A stretch of DNA of 59,482 bases from DASZQY01 sp036511595 (GCA_036511595.1 DATCBY010000018.1:1-59482), one strand, 5' to 3'. Counted from the stretch's first letter, positions 18,701-26,696 are shown. The notes: a model not told the origin generated them from the letters alone. Translations and numbers: made by a program.

Positions 18701-21294
18701 TTCGGCGCGACCGAGAAGACGCCGAGCAGTGCCGGCAGCAGCGCCGGCGCCGCCAGCGTGACCAACACGAAGGCGGACCACATGAAGCTGGGGAGCGGCG
18801 ACAAGGTCCATCCGGCAATCAGCGCCAGGACGGTCAGCGGCGCCGATAGCGTGCGGCGCAGATTGTCCAGCATCTTCCAGCGCCCGAGAAGGGTGGCCGG
18901 TGCGCGGTTGCCGCGCCTGCGCGGCCATACGAAGAGCCACCCGAGAAGCTGCCAGTCGCCGCGCGCCCAGCGATGCTGGCGCGACGTGGCGACATCGTAA
19001 CGGCGGGGGAATTCCTCAACCACTTCGACATCGCCGGCGAGACCCGCGCGCGCGAAGATGCCCTCGAAGAGATCGTGGCTGAGAATGGCGTTGTCGGGCG
19101 TTCGCCCTTCCATGACCGCCTCGAACGCATCGACATCGTAGATGCCCTTGCCGAGGAACGAGCCCTCGCCGAAGAGGTCCTGATAGATGTCCGAGACCGG
19201 CGCCGCGTAGGGGTCCATGCCGGTAGCCCCGGAAAAAGTCCGCTGGAACCACGAGCCTTCGGAACCGTGGGGCAGCGCCAGCGTAACGCGCGGCTGCAGG
19301 ATGCCGTAGCCTTCCACTACCAGCTGACGAGCGCGGTCGACGTGCGGCCGGTTAAGGACGTGCGCCATCTTGCCGACGAGGAGCGGGATCGTGTCGCGCG
19401 GCAGCTGGGTGTCGGAATCGAGTGTCAGGACAAAACGCACACCGGTCGGAACCGTCGGCGGGCGCCCGTCGATCGGAATGAACGTCGTGTCGGTCGCCCC
19501 GCGCAGCAGCCGGTTCAGCTCCTGCAGCTTGCCGCGCTTGCGTTCCCAGCCCATCCAGCAATCCTGCGTGTCGTTCCACACGCGTTTGCGATGGAGCAGT
19601 AAGAAGCGGTCGCTTCCCCGCCGCGGGTGCGCGCCGTTGAGCCGGGTGATGCCTTTGACCGCCACCTCAAGTAGCACCCGGTCTTCCGGCATGTTCTCGC
19701 CCGCCGCGTCGGCCCAGTCGGTGAGCAGCGCGAATGTCAGGTCGTCGGAGGCGTTCGACAGGTAGTGGATTTCCAGCCGCTCGACCGCCTTCTCGATGGC
19801 GCGTGGGCTGGAAAGCAGCGTCGGGATGACCACGAGCGTGCGCAGGTCCGCCGGCACGCCGGACTGTAGATCCATGGCCGGCAGGGCGACCGAACGCGCA
19901 AAGGCCAGCACCGTGCGGCTGATAACGGTGGCCGCAAGATCGACCGCCAGAAGAATGCTGAGGCACCCGAATAGCAGCAGGCCCGGCCCGGCAAGCTCTC
20001 CGGAGAGCGCCCAAACCACCGCCGCGACAATCAGCACCGCCGAAGCCGTGCACACGCCGATGAAGCCGCCTACTCCGGCAGCCCGCGACAGCCGCCGGGC
20101 GAGATCGCCAAACGACGGCCGATAGGTGACCGCGTCCTCCATGATCTTCAGCCCGGCCGGCGTCAGCAGATAGTAGCCGGGCTCCCGCCTTCGCTCTTCC
20201 TCCTCGCGCGCCGCGGCGGCGCCCGCGAGTTCGATGGCCCGCCTGGTGATCTCAAGTTCGGTCACGTGCGAGCCCCGGGCGAGCCGTTCGATCTCGCGTC
20301 GGTAGGCGTCACGGGTCGGGAAATCCATCGCCGCAAAATTGCCAGCCTTGCGCAGCTCCGCATCGACCAGGCTGATGCGCTCGAAAATGTCCGGCCACTC
20401 GATCGCGGAAATTGCCCGCATGCTGGTGATGATGTTGCGGACGGTGACATTGGCCTCGGCCTGCACGCGATGCTCGGCCTGCACCGCCGAGTCGACGCTG
20501 TCGCCTTCGGTCGAGGCGACCTGTTGCTCGAGCCAGTGCACCGCCGGGGCGACCGCAGGCGTCGGGTCGCGCAGGCGATGCGCCAGTTGCACGATGAACG
20601 TGCGCAGGTACGGACTCGGATAATCAGCGAGGACTTGCGCAATTGGTTCGGGCGCTTTCGCGCCAAGTCCCAGAACCCGGTCGGCGAATTCGTCGGCCTC
20701 GCGCCGCACCTGGTGGCTGCGCACGATACGGCCGGCGGCGCGGCGAAGATTCTCGACGAGAATAATGCGCAGCGTGATCGGCACTGCCCACAACTCGCCG
20801 ATCGTCAGCGGCTGGACTGCCTGATAGGCGTCGACAAACTCGCAGAGGAGATCGCCGTCGAAGCGACTGTCCGTGTGGGCAATGTAGGCCCAGGCCACGC
20901 CGAACACCCGTGGCAGCCCGGCGAAGGGGCCGGCGGTCAGCTTGGGGAGCTGGCGGTAGTAGCTCGGCGGCAAATCGCCGCGCACTTCCACGATCTGCTC
21001 CTCGACGATGTGATAGTTGTCGAGAATCCACTCGGCGGCGGGCGTGATCGGACGGCCGTTCTCCACGGCAGCCGCGATGTCGAGGTAAGAAGCGAACAGC
21101 ACCCGCTCGTTGTCACGCAGGCGGCTGGCAAGCTCTCGGCCTCCCTTCTTGCGCGACGAAACCGGCTGGGCCCGCGCCAGCGACTCGGCATGCTGCCGCA
21201 GGCGATCGACCGCAAAAAGCTCCTCGCGGATGAACTCGCTGCTGTCCCACAGTCCGGTGCGCGGCGCGAAAGGTGGCAGCTTCAGGCCCGGCAC
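12781..21294 (-). CDS. ndvB: Cyclic beta-1,2-glucan synthase
   Basis: 2,837 residues, matching the ChvB/NdvB/Cgs family (about 2,830-2,870). Rough layout: N-terminal helical region 1-400; two membrane helices 408-465; family 84 glycosyltransferase 480-800 with the UDP-glucose-binding FVLTLDSDTQLPRD (about 622-635) and RQHRWARGDWQLLGW (about 772-786); four helices 815-985; a glycoamylase-like region with HAFMAHHQGMT (about 1470); two GH94-like phosphorylase halves to the C-terminus, the last with MGAGDWNDGMNRVG, which sets chain length. The enzyme sits in the inner membrane, primes on itself, elongates and cyclises glucan for osmotic adaptation and host interaction. The exporter gene (ndvA/chvA) is not in this window. 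The desaturase lies upstream on the same strand. Confidence 0.97.
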   Translation of the reverse strand: MPGLKLPPFAPRTGLWDSSEFIREELFAVDRLRQHAESLARAQPVSSRKKGGRELASRLRDNERVLFASYLDIAAAVENGRPITPAAEWILDNYHIVEEQIVEVRGDLPPSYYRQLPKLTAGPFAGLPRVFGVAWAYIAHTDSRFDGDLLCEFVDAYQAVQPLTIGELWAVPITLRIILVENLRRAAGRIVRSHQVRREADEFADRVLGLGAKAPEPIAQVLADYPSPYLRTFIVQLAHRLRDPTPAVAPAVHWLEQQVASTEGDSVDSAVQAEHRVQAEANVTVRNIITSMRAISAIEWPDIFERISLVDAELRKAGNFAAMDFPTRDAYRREIERLARGSHVTELEITRRAIELAGAAAAREEEERRREPGYYLLTPAGLKIMEDAVTYRPSFGDLARRLSRAAGVGGFIGVCTASAVLIVAAVVWALSGELAGPGLLLFGCLSILLAVDLAATVISRTVLAFARSVALPAMDLQSGVPADLRTLVVIPTLLSSPRAIEKAVERLEIHYLSNASDDLTFALLTDWADAAGENMPEDRVLLEVAVKGITRLNGAHPRRGSDRFLLLHRKRVWNDTQDCWMGWERKRGKLQELNRLLRGATDTTFIPIDGRPPTVPTGVRFVLTLDSDTQLPRDTIPLLVGKMAHVLNRPHVDRARQLVVEGYGILQPRVTLALPHGSEGSWFQRTFSGATGMDPYAAPVSDIYQDLFGEGSFLGKGIYDVDAFEAVMEGRTPDNAILSHDLFEGIFARAGLAGDVEVVEEFPRRYDVATSRQHRWARGDWQLLGWLFVWPRRRGNRAPATLLGRWKMLDNLRRTLSAPLTVLALIAGWTLSPLPSFMWSAFVLVTLAAPALLPALLGVFSVAPKSSWRLHFSVFFSALYVAVGQTGFVIATLVHQGQLMIDAQLRTWWRLAVTRKRLLEWTTAEQASSRAELSLAQYYRWMGLSPVVAAAGAAISFVNSPATSLIALPFVLAWAAAPAIAYEASRARKNPALAALTADHAKELRAIARDTWRYFETFVTARDNWLPPDNFQEAFPQPALAHRTSPTNIGLYLLAITCAYDFGWLGLADAIERAEATFGTLRKMFRFRGHFYNWYDTEDLRPLEPQYVSSVDSGNLAGHLIAVANACEAAAREVTSNTRCFAGIGDALALVRRAIEERSVPSRDVAKCIVDLENALRGSGQASDGPAIAARLAELGPLAQALVDAAHSETPPGTGEDAVVVWAEAAARTIESHGRDLAGAPTDLAGAPADLGDRLIAIAHTAREMALQMDFRFMIDPQRKLMSIGYIPAESRQDPNVYDMLASEARLASFFAIAKGDTPTKHWFKLGRKTTVIDGEAALISWSGSMFEYLMPSLIMRAPAGSLLETTHRLIVRRQIEYGGELGLPWGISESAYNARDIEFTYQYSNFGVPGLGLKRGLSANRVIAPYATGLAAMVDPVAALRNYAAITDAGGRGRFGYFEALDYTPSRVPVGDKVAVVHAFMAHHQGMTVVALANVIFSGRTRGWFHTEPMVAASELLLEERNPQATTAVEVRADAAIASDVRPAMPSARRQFDTARTVLPQVGLLSNTRYSIMMTAAGSGYSRWTDQAVTRWQADSTLDDCGSYIYLRDTYDRRVWSAGYQPTALDPDTYSVSFGEDRIRITRRDRTLTTTMEVTLSTEEDAEVRRVSLTNIGGMERQIDLTSYAEVVLNAPAEDAAHPAFSKMFVQTEFLPDRGVLLATRRKRSPDAPSIWAAHFAVVEGPSAGDLQFETDRAKFIGVGGDLRAPAALDGRALSNTAGIVLDPIFSLRRRVLIRPGTTVRVSFWTVVGESREAVLESAAKYNDVAAFDRAATLAWTHAQVQLRHIDLTSAEASLFQRLAACILYPERDLRAADGVLANPAFDVRALWAHGISGDLPIVLLRIDSEADVEVARELVLAHEYLRLKRLSFDLVILNERGSSYAQELQQSLEAMARISETRLHPLRNEGKTGKIFVVRRDLTSDAGRQALSFAARALFVGSRGPLAVQLERFAQGAENAPAVSRPRRPSATKSPPAGELEFANGLGGFADDGREYVTVIEDGNRPPTPWVNVIANPVLGFQISADGASHTWAVNSHDNQLTPWSNDPVINRSGEALYIRDDESGELWGPTAHPFQNPGGTYRASHGRGYSRFKHAAAEIVSELTAFVPTDDAVKIMRLRLTNTSERSRRLSVAAYAEWVLGPSRAHALHIVTEMAGEGAILARNAHNSAYPGRVAFLALGSGQASWTADRAEFLGRHGSTAEPAALLARVPLSGHAGTGLDPCAAFLAPLQLEPGETQEVVILLGEAASREGAEETIAKYRSAKLDDVLAAVTGQWDEILRALVVTTPDRSMDLMLNGWLLYQTLACRMWARSGFYQASGAYGFRDQLQDCLALVFAAPALAREHILRAAARQFPEGDVQHWWLPTTGQGVRTRIADDPVWLAYAVATYVEATGDDAILDVPLAYLEGPRLADHEQDAFFEPTASEKSAPLYQHCVDAIEHSLATGAHGLPLMGAGDWNDGMNRVGIDGKGESVWLAWFQCKTLTDFAALAAKRHDDAYATRWRAHGAELASAVERDGWDGDWYRRAFFDDGTPLGSASNDECQIDSIAQSWAVISGAAPAERATIAMTEAERQLIDNDDRLALLFTPAFDETALEPGYIKGYPPGLRENGGQYTHAACWFVIAQAMQGKGDKAAALFAMLNPVNHALTREGVARYKVEPYVVAADVYSAAGHAGRGGWTWYTGSAGWLYRAGVEWILGLRKEGNTLHLEPAIPASWSGFRANLRHGSARYEITVQNPAGTAGPISALTLDGAAVPHAPAVISLCDDGKVHQVTAVLG

Positions 21295-21391
21295 ATCTGC
21301 TCCGCATTCATTTCCGGCCCGCGCGGTAACGCCGACCCATAGCTAAAGCCGTGCGAGTCGCCCGGCGCACCGCACGAATAAATGGCTGTCG

Positions 21392-22477
21392 CTAATTAAA
21401 CTTCAACGCCCGGGAAAGCCAAGAGTTCCAGCGCTCGGAGCCGCGCCGTCGGCCAGCCGGCCGCATCGCGCGCATCTCGCGAAAGGAGATGAGGCGGCGG
21501 AGCTTTTCGTCCCACAACGTCATGCGCGCGTTGCGCAGGCTGTCGAGCAGCGTCAGGCGCCCGACGCCGGCGAGCTGGGGATGGTCGCGCAGGACGCGAC
21601 CGAGGCGGTAGTAGGGAATGCGGCTGCACAGGTGGTGCACGTGGTGGACGCCGATGTTTGCAGTGAACCAGCGCAACACGGCCGGCAAGTCGTAGTGCGA
21701 GCTGCCGTGAAGGGCTGCCTCATGGAACGTCCAGCGTTCCTTCCGGTCCCAGGAAGTATCCTCGAACTGGTGCTGCACGTAGAAGAGCCAGACCCCGATC
21801 GAAGCCGCCAGCAGAGTGATGGGGATTTGCACGAGCAGAAACGGTCCGAATCCGACCAGCCAGATCGTCGCCGCCGCCGCCAACCCGATCGCCGCGTTGG
21901 TCGCCATCGTGCTCAGCCAGGCCAGCCAGCTGCCGCGCGACGGCGGCACCCGGTATTGCAGCAGAAACAGATACGCCGGCGCCAGGCCGAACAGGACAAA
22001 CGGGTGCCGGTAAACCCGGTAGAGCAGTTGCCTACCGCGCGAGAGCGCCAGAAACTCGCTCACCGTGAGCGTATCGATGTCGCCCATGCCCCGCAGGTCA
22101 AGATTGCCGGAGCTGGCATGATGGTGAGCGTGGGTGCCCCGCCACGCGTCGTAGGGCGTCAGGGTCAAGACGCCGATGACGCGCCCTGTCCAGTCGTTTG
22201 CGCTGCGTTGCCGGAAGAACGAGCCGTGGCCGCAGTCGTGCTGGATCATGAACAGTCGCACGAGGAAGCCGGCCGCCGGCACTGCGAACAGCAGCGAAGC
22301 CCAGTAGCCCAACGGCAGGACGGCCCACGTCACGATCCACAACAGAACGAGCGGTACGGCTGTGATCGCCAACTCGACCGCGGCGCGCCCGGTGTTCTGC
22401 TCGCGATACGGTGCGAGTGTGCGCACAAGACTGCGTGCTTCGGCATCGCCGGTGGCGTGTGATGCGACGTCGTTCAT
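21392..22477 (-). CDS. Membrane fatty acid desaturase
   Basis: 361 residues from the ATG at 22477, which has GGAG eight bases upstream; a TTG five codons earlier is less likely. The three histidine boxes of the di-iron desaturases are present: HDCGHGSF (about 87), HAHHHASSG (about 123) and HHVHHL (about 289). Pairs of helices lie between. Closest in form to the omega-6/delta-12-type acyl-lipid desaturases (FADS). It would introduce a double bond into membrane acyl chains using O2 and a ferredoxin-like donor. A neighbouring DUF1488 gene lies 42 bases upstream on the same strand, possibly co-transcribed. Confidence 0.9.
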   Translation of the reverse strand: MNDVASHATGDAEARSLVRTLAPYREQNTGRAAVELAITAVPLVLLWIVTWAVLPLGYWASLLFAVPAAGFLVRLFMIQHDCGHGSFFRQRSANDWTGRVIGVLTLTPYDAWRGTHAHHHASSGNLDLRGMGDIDTLTVSEFLALSRGRQLLYRVYRHPFVLFGLAPAYLFLLQYRVPPSRGSWLAWLSTMATNAAIGLAAAATIWLVGFGPFLLVQIPITLLAASIGVWLFYVQHQFEDTSWDRKERWTFHEAALHGSSHYDLPAVLRWFTANIGVHHVHHLCSRIPYYRLGRVLRDHPQLAGVGRLTLLDSLRNARMTLWDEKLRRLISFREMRAMRPAGRRRGSERWNSWLSRALKFN

Positions 22478-22519
22478 GGGCTTGCTCCGCAACGAGGGGG
22501 CCGGGAGGCTCAGGGGCGA

Positions 22520-22783
22520 TCAGAAATCCGCGGCGGCAAGCGTATAGAAAGTCTTGCGCGCGCCGGTATACATCTTGCGTGCGACCGCATGGATGCGATC
22601 GAGCCAGGTATCGAAGGTTGCCAGCATTCCCGCCTCGTTGTTCCGCGTCTTGGGGTCGAGCTTCAAGAGAGCGCCTTGCTCGAGGAAGAACTGCACCTCG
22701 CTGGCACTGTCGTGGCCCCAGAAGCGGACGCGCTGCCCGTCGGGATCGTAGCTGCGGCTGGTGTTGGGAAAATTGATCGCCAT
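22520..22783 (-). CDS. DUF1488-family protein
   Basis: 87 residues, cytoplasmic, no signal peptide. The sequence follows the DUF1488 pattern: MAINFPNTSRSYD, then RVRFWGHDSASEVQFFLE, ALLKLDP, and a C-terminal helix with DRIHAVARKMY and a final AAADF. Function of the family is unknown. Members are common in Hyphomicrobiales. It lies just upstream of the desaturase gene. The ATG at 22783 has GAAAGAGCCCC upstream, giving only a weak ribosome site. Confidence 0.8.
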   Translation of the reverse strand: MAINFPNTSRSYDPDGQRVRFWGHDSASEVQFFLEQGALLKLDPKTRNNEAGMLATFDTWLDRIHAVARKMYTGARKTFYTLAAADF

Positions 22784-23115
22784 GGGGCTCTTTCGTGTTC
22801 GACAATCGATGGCAAGTCATGGGTACGGAAGTCAGCCGAATCGTCAAGGAAACGCCGGGGCGCGCTAAGCTTGTGACACGAACGGGCGCGGTTCTCACCG
22901 CCTTTTCGGCGGGAAGTCGCCGCCGGGTCGGTGCAGCAGGGCGGCATCAGGCACTGCGCGGCACGTAGCAGTTCGTCCGCTCCGCGGCATGGGCTTGGAT
23001 GGTGATCCAGGTAGCCGTCCCGCGATGTGCAAAATTGGACAACCCGGCGATCTATTCGCCAGAGCGCCCGGCGCTCCGGTGGCGTCGCCGGCCTTCTCCC
23101 GCTAGGTAGGATCGC
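22784..23115. other. Divergent intergenic region, 332 bases
   Basis: Lies between the DUF1488 gene (minus) and the antiporter gene (plus), so it should hold both promoters. No tRNA-like, terminator-like or repeated structure was seen, and no GGAAC-N16/17-CGTT match occurs on either strand. AGGTAGGA at about 23104-23111 looks like the ribosome site of the antiporter gene. Confidence 0.5.
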
Positions 23116-24249
23116 GTGAATCGCCGGGGGGCCAAGCCAGTGATGCGCAATCTCGTCGCCGTTGTCCGCAGCGAATGGTTCTGGTTGGTCGGCATTGCCA
23201 CCTGCGGCATCTTCTACCTTGCCGGCGACGCCATCTTCGCCACCCTCGCCAATCCCATTTCGCTGGGCGTCGTTTTCCTGTGGTTGTTCGCCGTCATGCT
23301 TGCCTCGGCGGTGTCGGTCGTCCGCCACGCCGATCGTCTCGCCGAACGTCTTGGCGAGCCGTACGGCACGCTCATCCTGACGCTCTCGGTCACCTTTATC
23401 GAGGTAATGAGCATCTCGGCGGTGATGCTCCACGGCGCCAACAACCCGACGCTCGTCCGCGACACCCTGCTCGCCGTGGTGATGATCATCCTCAACGGCA
23501 TGGTCGGGCTGTCGCTGCTGGTCGGCGCCTGGCGTCATCGCGAGCAGGCCTACAACCTGCAGGGCGCCAATGCGTACCTCAGCGCCATCGTGCCGCTCGC
23601 CGGCCTCAGCCTCATCCTGCCGACATTTACGACCACCACCGAAGGCCCGACGCTTTCCGGCCCGCAGCAGGTGTTCGTCGTCTTTGTCACCATCGGCCTC
23701 TACGTCGTGTTCCTGGCTATGCAGACCGGCCGCCACCGCGGCTACTTCACCCTCGGCGGCGAAGACAACGGGCACGAAGCCGCGCTGGCGGAGCGCCCCT
23801 CGATCCCGTGGCACGCGATCATGCTGGTTGCCTACATGGCGCCGGTTGTCTTTCTTGCCGAGCAGCTCGCCCACCCGATCGACTACCTCATCGAGACGCT
23901 GCGGGCCCCGACGGCGATTGGCGGCGTCATCATGGCAGTCCTGGTGGCAACGCCCGAGGCGATCAGCGCGGTACGCGCCGCCGCCGCCAATCACCTGCAG
24001 CGCTCGGTCAATATTTTCCTCGGCTCGGTGCTCTCCACCATCGGCCTGACCGTGCCGTCAATGATCCTCGTCAGCCACCTGACCGGGCGACCGATCCTGC
24101 TGGGCGTCGAAGGCCCCGATCTGGTGCTGCTGATCATGACGCTGGCGGTGAGCGTCATCACCTTCGCCAGCGGCCGCACCAACATTATCCAGGGCGCTGT
24201 TCATCTGATCCTGTTCGCCGCATTTCTGCTGCGGATCTTTCAGGGATGA
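23116..24249 (+). CDS. chaA: ChaA-type calcium/proton antiporter
   Basis: 377 residues, about eleven membrane helices. The first conserved repeat contains LTLSVTFIEVMSISAVMLHG and the second IMAVLVATPEAISAVRAAAAN, the alpha-repeat signatures of the calcium/cation antiporter superfamily, each with the acidic ion-coordinating Glu. A hydrophilic loop (GRHRGYFTLGGEDNGHEAAL) separates the halves. It exports Ca2+ (or Na+/K+) in exchange for protons at the inner membrane. The GTG at 23116 has an AGGTAGGA ribosome site; an ATG nine codons further in is an alternative. Confidence 0.88.
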   Translation: MNRRGAKPVMRNLVAVVRSEWFWLVGIATCGIFYLAGDAIFATLANPISLGVVFLWLFAVMLASAVSVVRHADRLAERLGEPYGTLILTLSVTFIEVMSISAVMLHGANNPTLVRDTLLAVVMIILNGMVGLSLLVGAWRHREQAYNLQGANAYLSAIVPLAGLSLILPTFTTTTEGPTLSGPQQVFVVFVTIGLYVVFLAMQTGRHRGYFTLGGEDNGHEAALAERPSIPWHAIMLVAYMAPVVFLAEQLAHPIDYLIETLRAPTAIGGVIMAVLVATPEAISAVRAAAANHLQRSVNIFLGSVLSTIGLTVPSMILVSHLTGRPILLGVEGPDLVLLIMTLAVSVITFASGRTNIIQGAVHLILFAAFLLRIFQG

Positions 24250-24358
24250 ACGCGCGCGCCTTCGCATTCGCGGACCGATAGTGCGGCCCGCCTTTTGCCT
24301 TCGACACTCGTCGGCTGGGCGCCGTCGCGCAATGGGCGCGCCTACAATCTGCGTTGGT

Positions 24359-24383
24359 GGAACGACTTTTTCAGAAGCGCGTT
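24359..24383 (+). promoter_or_regulatory. EcfG-type general stress promoter
   Basis: GGAAC at 24359-24363, 16 bases, CGTT at 24380-24383: an exact match to the alphaproteobacterial EcfG (RpoE2/PhyR-NepR-EcfG) consensus. The -10 element ends 37 bases before the ATG of a small hydrophilic stress-type protein. Confidence 0.75.
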
Positions 24384-24420
24384 GGCAGGCGGGCGACAAC
24401 AAAAGAGAGGAATCTGCAAG

Positions 24421-24789
24421 ATGCCACGCGAAGCACACACCAAGGCCGCCGAAGCACACGAGAACGCCGCAAAGTCACACCGGAGTGCCGCCGAGCATCA
24501 CGGCAAAGGCGAGCAAGACAAAGGCATGGAACAGTCCGGCAAGGCTCGCGACAATTCCAAGAGCGCCAATGACAGTTCCCAGGCCGCTCACTCGAAAAGT
24601 GAGTCGTCCCGCGGGCAGCAGTTCGGCGAAGAAGTAACTGGCTCTCCACGGAGGCCGGCTTCCCCAATATCCTGGGAGGTCGGCCTTCGCTCGCTACCCC
24701 GCCCGCCACCAGGTGTTCCAGGCCCAGAATTGGATCGCCACGACCACAAACTGAACGGTTTCTGCCACGCCGGAGTTGGGGGGCGGTAG
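24421..24789 (+). CDS. Small hydrophilic stress-type protein, C-terminus probably altered
   Basis: 122 residues from the ATG at 24421, with AGAGAGGA upstream. The first 70 residues are rich in Ala, His, Lys and Ser with an AAEAHENAAKSHRSAAEHHGK helix-forming repeat, a type of small stress-induced protein frequent in Hyphomicrobiales. The last 50 residues are Pro/Arg-rich and unlike this. In the neighbouring frame the sequence after residue 68 reads SSSAKK and stops at 24635-24637, a typical end for such proteins, so a single-base insertion may have fused the gene to non-coding sequence (inference). Just upstream is an exact EcfG promoter, so it is probably a general-stress gene. Molecular role unknown. 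Confidence 0.7.
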   Translation: MPREAHTKAAEAHENAAKSHRSAAEHHGKGEQDKGMEQSGKARDNSKSANDSSQAAHSKSESSRGQQFGEEVTGSPRRPASPISWEVGLRSLPRPPPGVPGPELDRHDHKLNGFCHAGVGGR

Positions 24790-24815
24790 CCAGCAGGTAA
24801 GGCGAGAGCAGACAA

Positions 24816-25564
24816 ATGAAAACCGCAATCACGGCAACGGTCAGGGCGCAGCGCGCGATTCAGGCCGAGGTAAAAGCTGCAGATCTAAAACATAAGAAGA
24901 AACCCCCTAGGGTCGGGGCAATGCAGGCCGGGGCCAGGAAATATCCCGCTCCGCCGATGCCCGTGCAGCACCATGCAAAACCCGGCCGCGAAGCGAGCTT
25001 GAACCCGGCGCCGATGTTGACGCGCCGTTCTATCGGGGATCGGGAAAACTCGAAGGCAAGGTGGCGCTGATTACCGGCGGCGATTCCGGCATCGGCCGGT
25101 CGGTGGCAATCCTCTTCGCTCGCGAAGGGGCGAATGTTGCTATCACCTATCTCTCGGAAGATGCCGATGCCGATGAGACTCGCAAGCACATCGAGAGGGA
25201 AGGACGCCGCTGCCTTACGATAGCGGGCGACGTCAAGGATCGGGCGTTCTGCCGGCAAGCTGTGGCTCGCGTCGTCAAGCAGTTGGGCGCCCTCAACGCC
25301 CTCGTCAACAATGCCGCGTTTCAGGTGCATGCGCCGTCGCTCGCAGATCTGAGCGAAAGGCATTTCGCCCCGGTTTGGACGCCGCTGAATCCGTCCGACA
25401 AACAGGGGAAGGACGTCAGGAACTTTGGCAAGGACACGCCGATGAAGCGGCCGGCTTAGCCCGAGGAAATAGCGCCCGCCTATGTCTTCCTCGCGTCGCC
25501 GCAGTGCTCGAGTTACATCACGGGCGAGATACTTCCCATCATCGGCGGCTATGGCGGCGGATAG
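24816..25564 (+). pseudogene. SDR oxidoreductase pseudogene (YghA-like)
   Basis: Remnant of a short-chain dehydrogenase of the long N-terminal-tail group. The intact pieces are: N-terminal tail from the ATG at 24816 (QHHAKPGREASLNPAPM); in a second frame DAPFYRGSGKLEGKVALITGGDSGIGR with the cofactor motif TGGDSGIG; NNAAFQVHAPSLADLSERHF; then VWTPLNPSDKQGKD and, past a stop, PEEIAPAYVFLASP...TGEILPIIGG. Three lesions are seen: a one-base deletion near 25018, a loss of roughly 90 codons between SERHF and VWTPLN that removes the Ser and Tyr-x3-Lys active site, and TAG at 25457-25459 where CAG is expected. It cannot make an active enzyme. Confidence 0.85.
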
Positions 25565-25769
25565 GCGGGTTGGCTCGCGCAAGATCGCCGCGGCGGGTGG
25601 CTAATTCCACGGGGGCCGCCGCTTGAGAGTGAGCGCCTCTACCTTCAGAGGAACGAACGAAAAATTGCCAGATACCGAGGGATCCGCACCAGCGTCTTAA
25701 GATTCGCACCACCTTCAACCGCGTAGATGGGCAGACGCGAACCTCACTATCAGTCTCACAGGTGTCCAG

Positions 25770-26036
25770 ATGCCCGACAAAAACGCCCAACTTGCAAAGT
25801 CGGTCGACGTCCTCACACATCAGGAGGCCGAAGTCCTTGACCTTGCCAAGGATCAGCGCGCCGCGGCTGACAGGCAGCAGGCTGCCGCCAACCTGCAACA
25901 CACCGCCGCCAATCTTCAGGAAGACGCCGCCAATCGCCAGCACGTAAACGCCCACAAGCTCGAGACTGTCGGCGCAGCGCTGAAGGGCGACCTTGCCACC
26001 CTCAAGACCAGACTCCAAAATCGGGCCACTAAATAA
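25770..26036 (+). CDS. Small Ala/Gln-rich coiled-coil protein
   Basis: 88 residues, very hydrophilic, predicted to be one long helix: heptad-like repetition of AANLQHTAANLQEDAANRQ, preceded by LTHQEAEVLDLAKDQRAAADRQQ. No cysteine, no signal peptide, no membrane segment. The family is not recognised with certainty, but small proteins with the QxxAADRQxTAA repeat occur near stress genes in related bacteria. It stands alone, 205 bases after the SDR pseudogene. That upstream gap holds GGAAC at about 25655 but without a CGTT at the right distance. Expression and function are unknown. Confidence 0.6.
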   Translation: MPDKNAQLAKSVDVLTHQEAEVLDLAKDQRAAADRQQAAANLQHTAANLQEDAANRQHVNAHKLETVGAALKGDLATLKTRLQNRATK

Positions 26037-26308
26037 GGGCGTCGGCACGCGGGCGGCAGCGGCGGGCAGTTCTGGGCGAACCCAATTGGTGCGGCGTCGA
26101 GCAACAAAAAAATTCTGCTTTATCCACAGGTGCGAAGAATAGCCGCTCTTTTCGCTTGCGTGCGACAAAGTAGTAACCGTTAGCTCGCTGTGTCGTCGTC
26201 CGCGCGGTTCCAGGCCATGGCGTGTAGCGAACTGACAAAGCGCCGCTCCCTGTCCGGTTCTCCCCGCGTCGGTTGTCTCGACAGCGGTCGCGGGAGAGGA
26301 GACCCAAT

Positions 26309-26581
26309 ATGAAGGTGGTTCACGAAAATCGGATACGGCAGCGGGCTTACCAGATTTGGGAATTGAGCGGGCGCCCCGAAGGCCGGGACCGGGAACACTG
26401 GGAACTGGCGGAAAAGGAGCTTTTGGACGCGGCTCCTGACGTAGATACCGCCGTCTCGGCTGTGTCGGCAACGAAGACCCAACCTGCCGGAAACTCGGAA
26501 GACGGTCCCCGACTGATGCCGACGCCCAGGCACGACTCTGGCCGGGCGCCGAGCCGGGCCGAAGATAGTCGGGCTCGCTGA
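26309..26581 (+). CDS. DUF2934-domain protein
   Basis: 90 residues from the ATG at 26309, with GGGAGAGGAG upstream. Residues 8-40 match the DUF2934 pattern: IRQRAYQIWELSGRPEGRD, then HWELAEKELL. The tail from residue 45 is low-complexity and polar. DUF2934 proteins are short, of unknown function, and common in Hyphomicrobiales, often among stress genes. It lies alone between two small hypotheticals. Confidence 0.78.
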   Translation: MKVVHENRIRQRAYQIWELSGRPEGRDREHWELAEKELLDAAPDVDTAVSAVSATKTQPAGNSEDGPRLMPTPRHDSGRAPSRAEDSRAR

Positions 26582-26696
26582 CCCTAGCCCTTATCGGGGC
26601 GGTCGTTTCGCAAGTGCTACGCGCTTCAAGGCCGGACGTTTCGCCGCCCGGCATAGGCGGCGTTTGCACGACCGCTGATAAAACCGGGTCTCAGCG

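Noticed and set aside
25650..25700. Third EcfG promoter candidate (GGAAC at about 25655) before the coiled-coil gene
   Set aside because: No CGTT at 16 or 17 bases downstream.
25539..26669. Open frame of 376 codons on the minus strand across small genes
   Set aside because: No domain, Pro/Ser/Arg-rich low complexity, and it is antisense to DUF2934, which has a ribosome site and family match.
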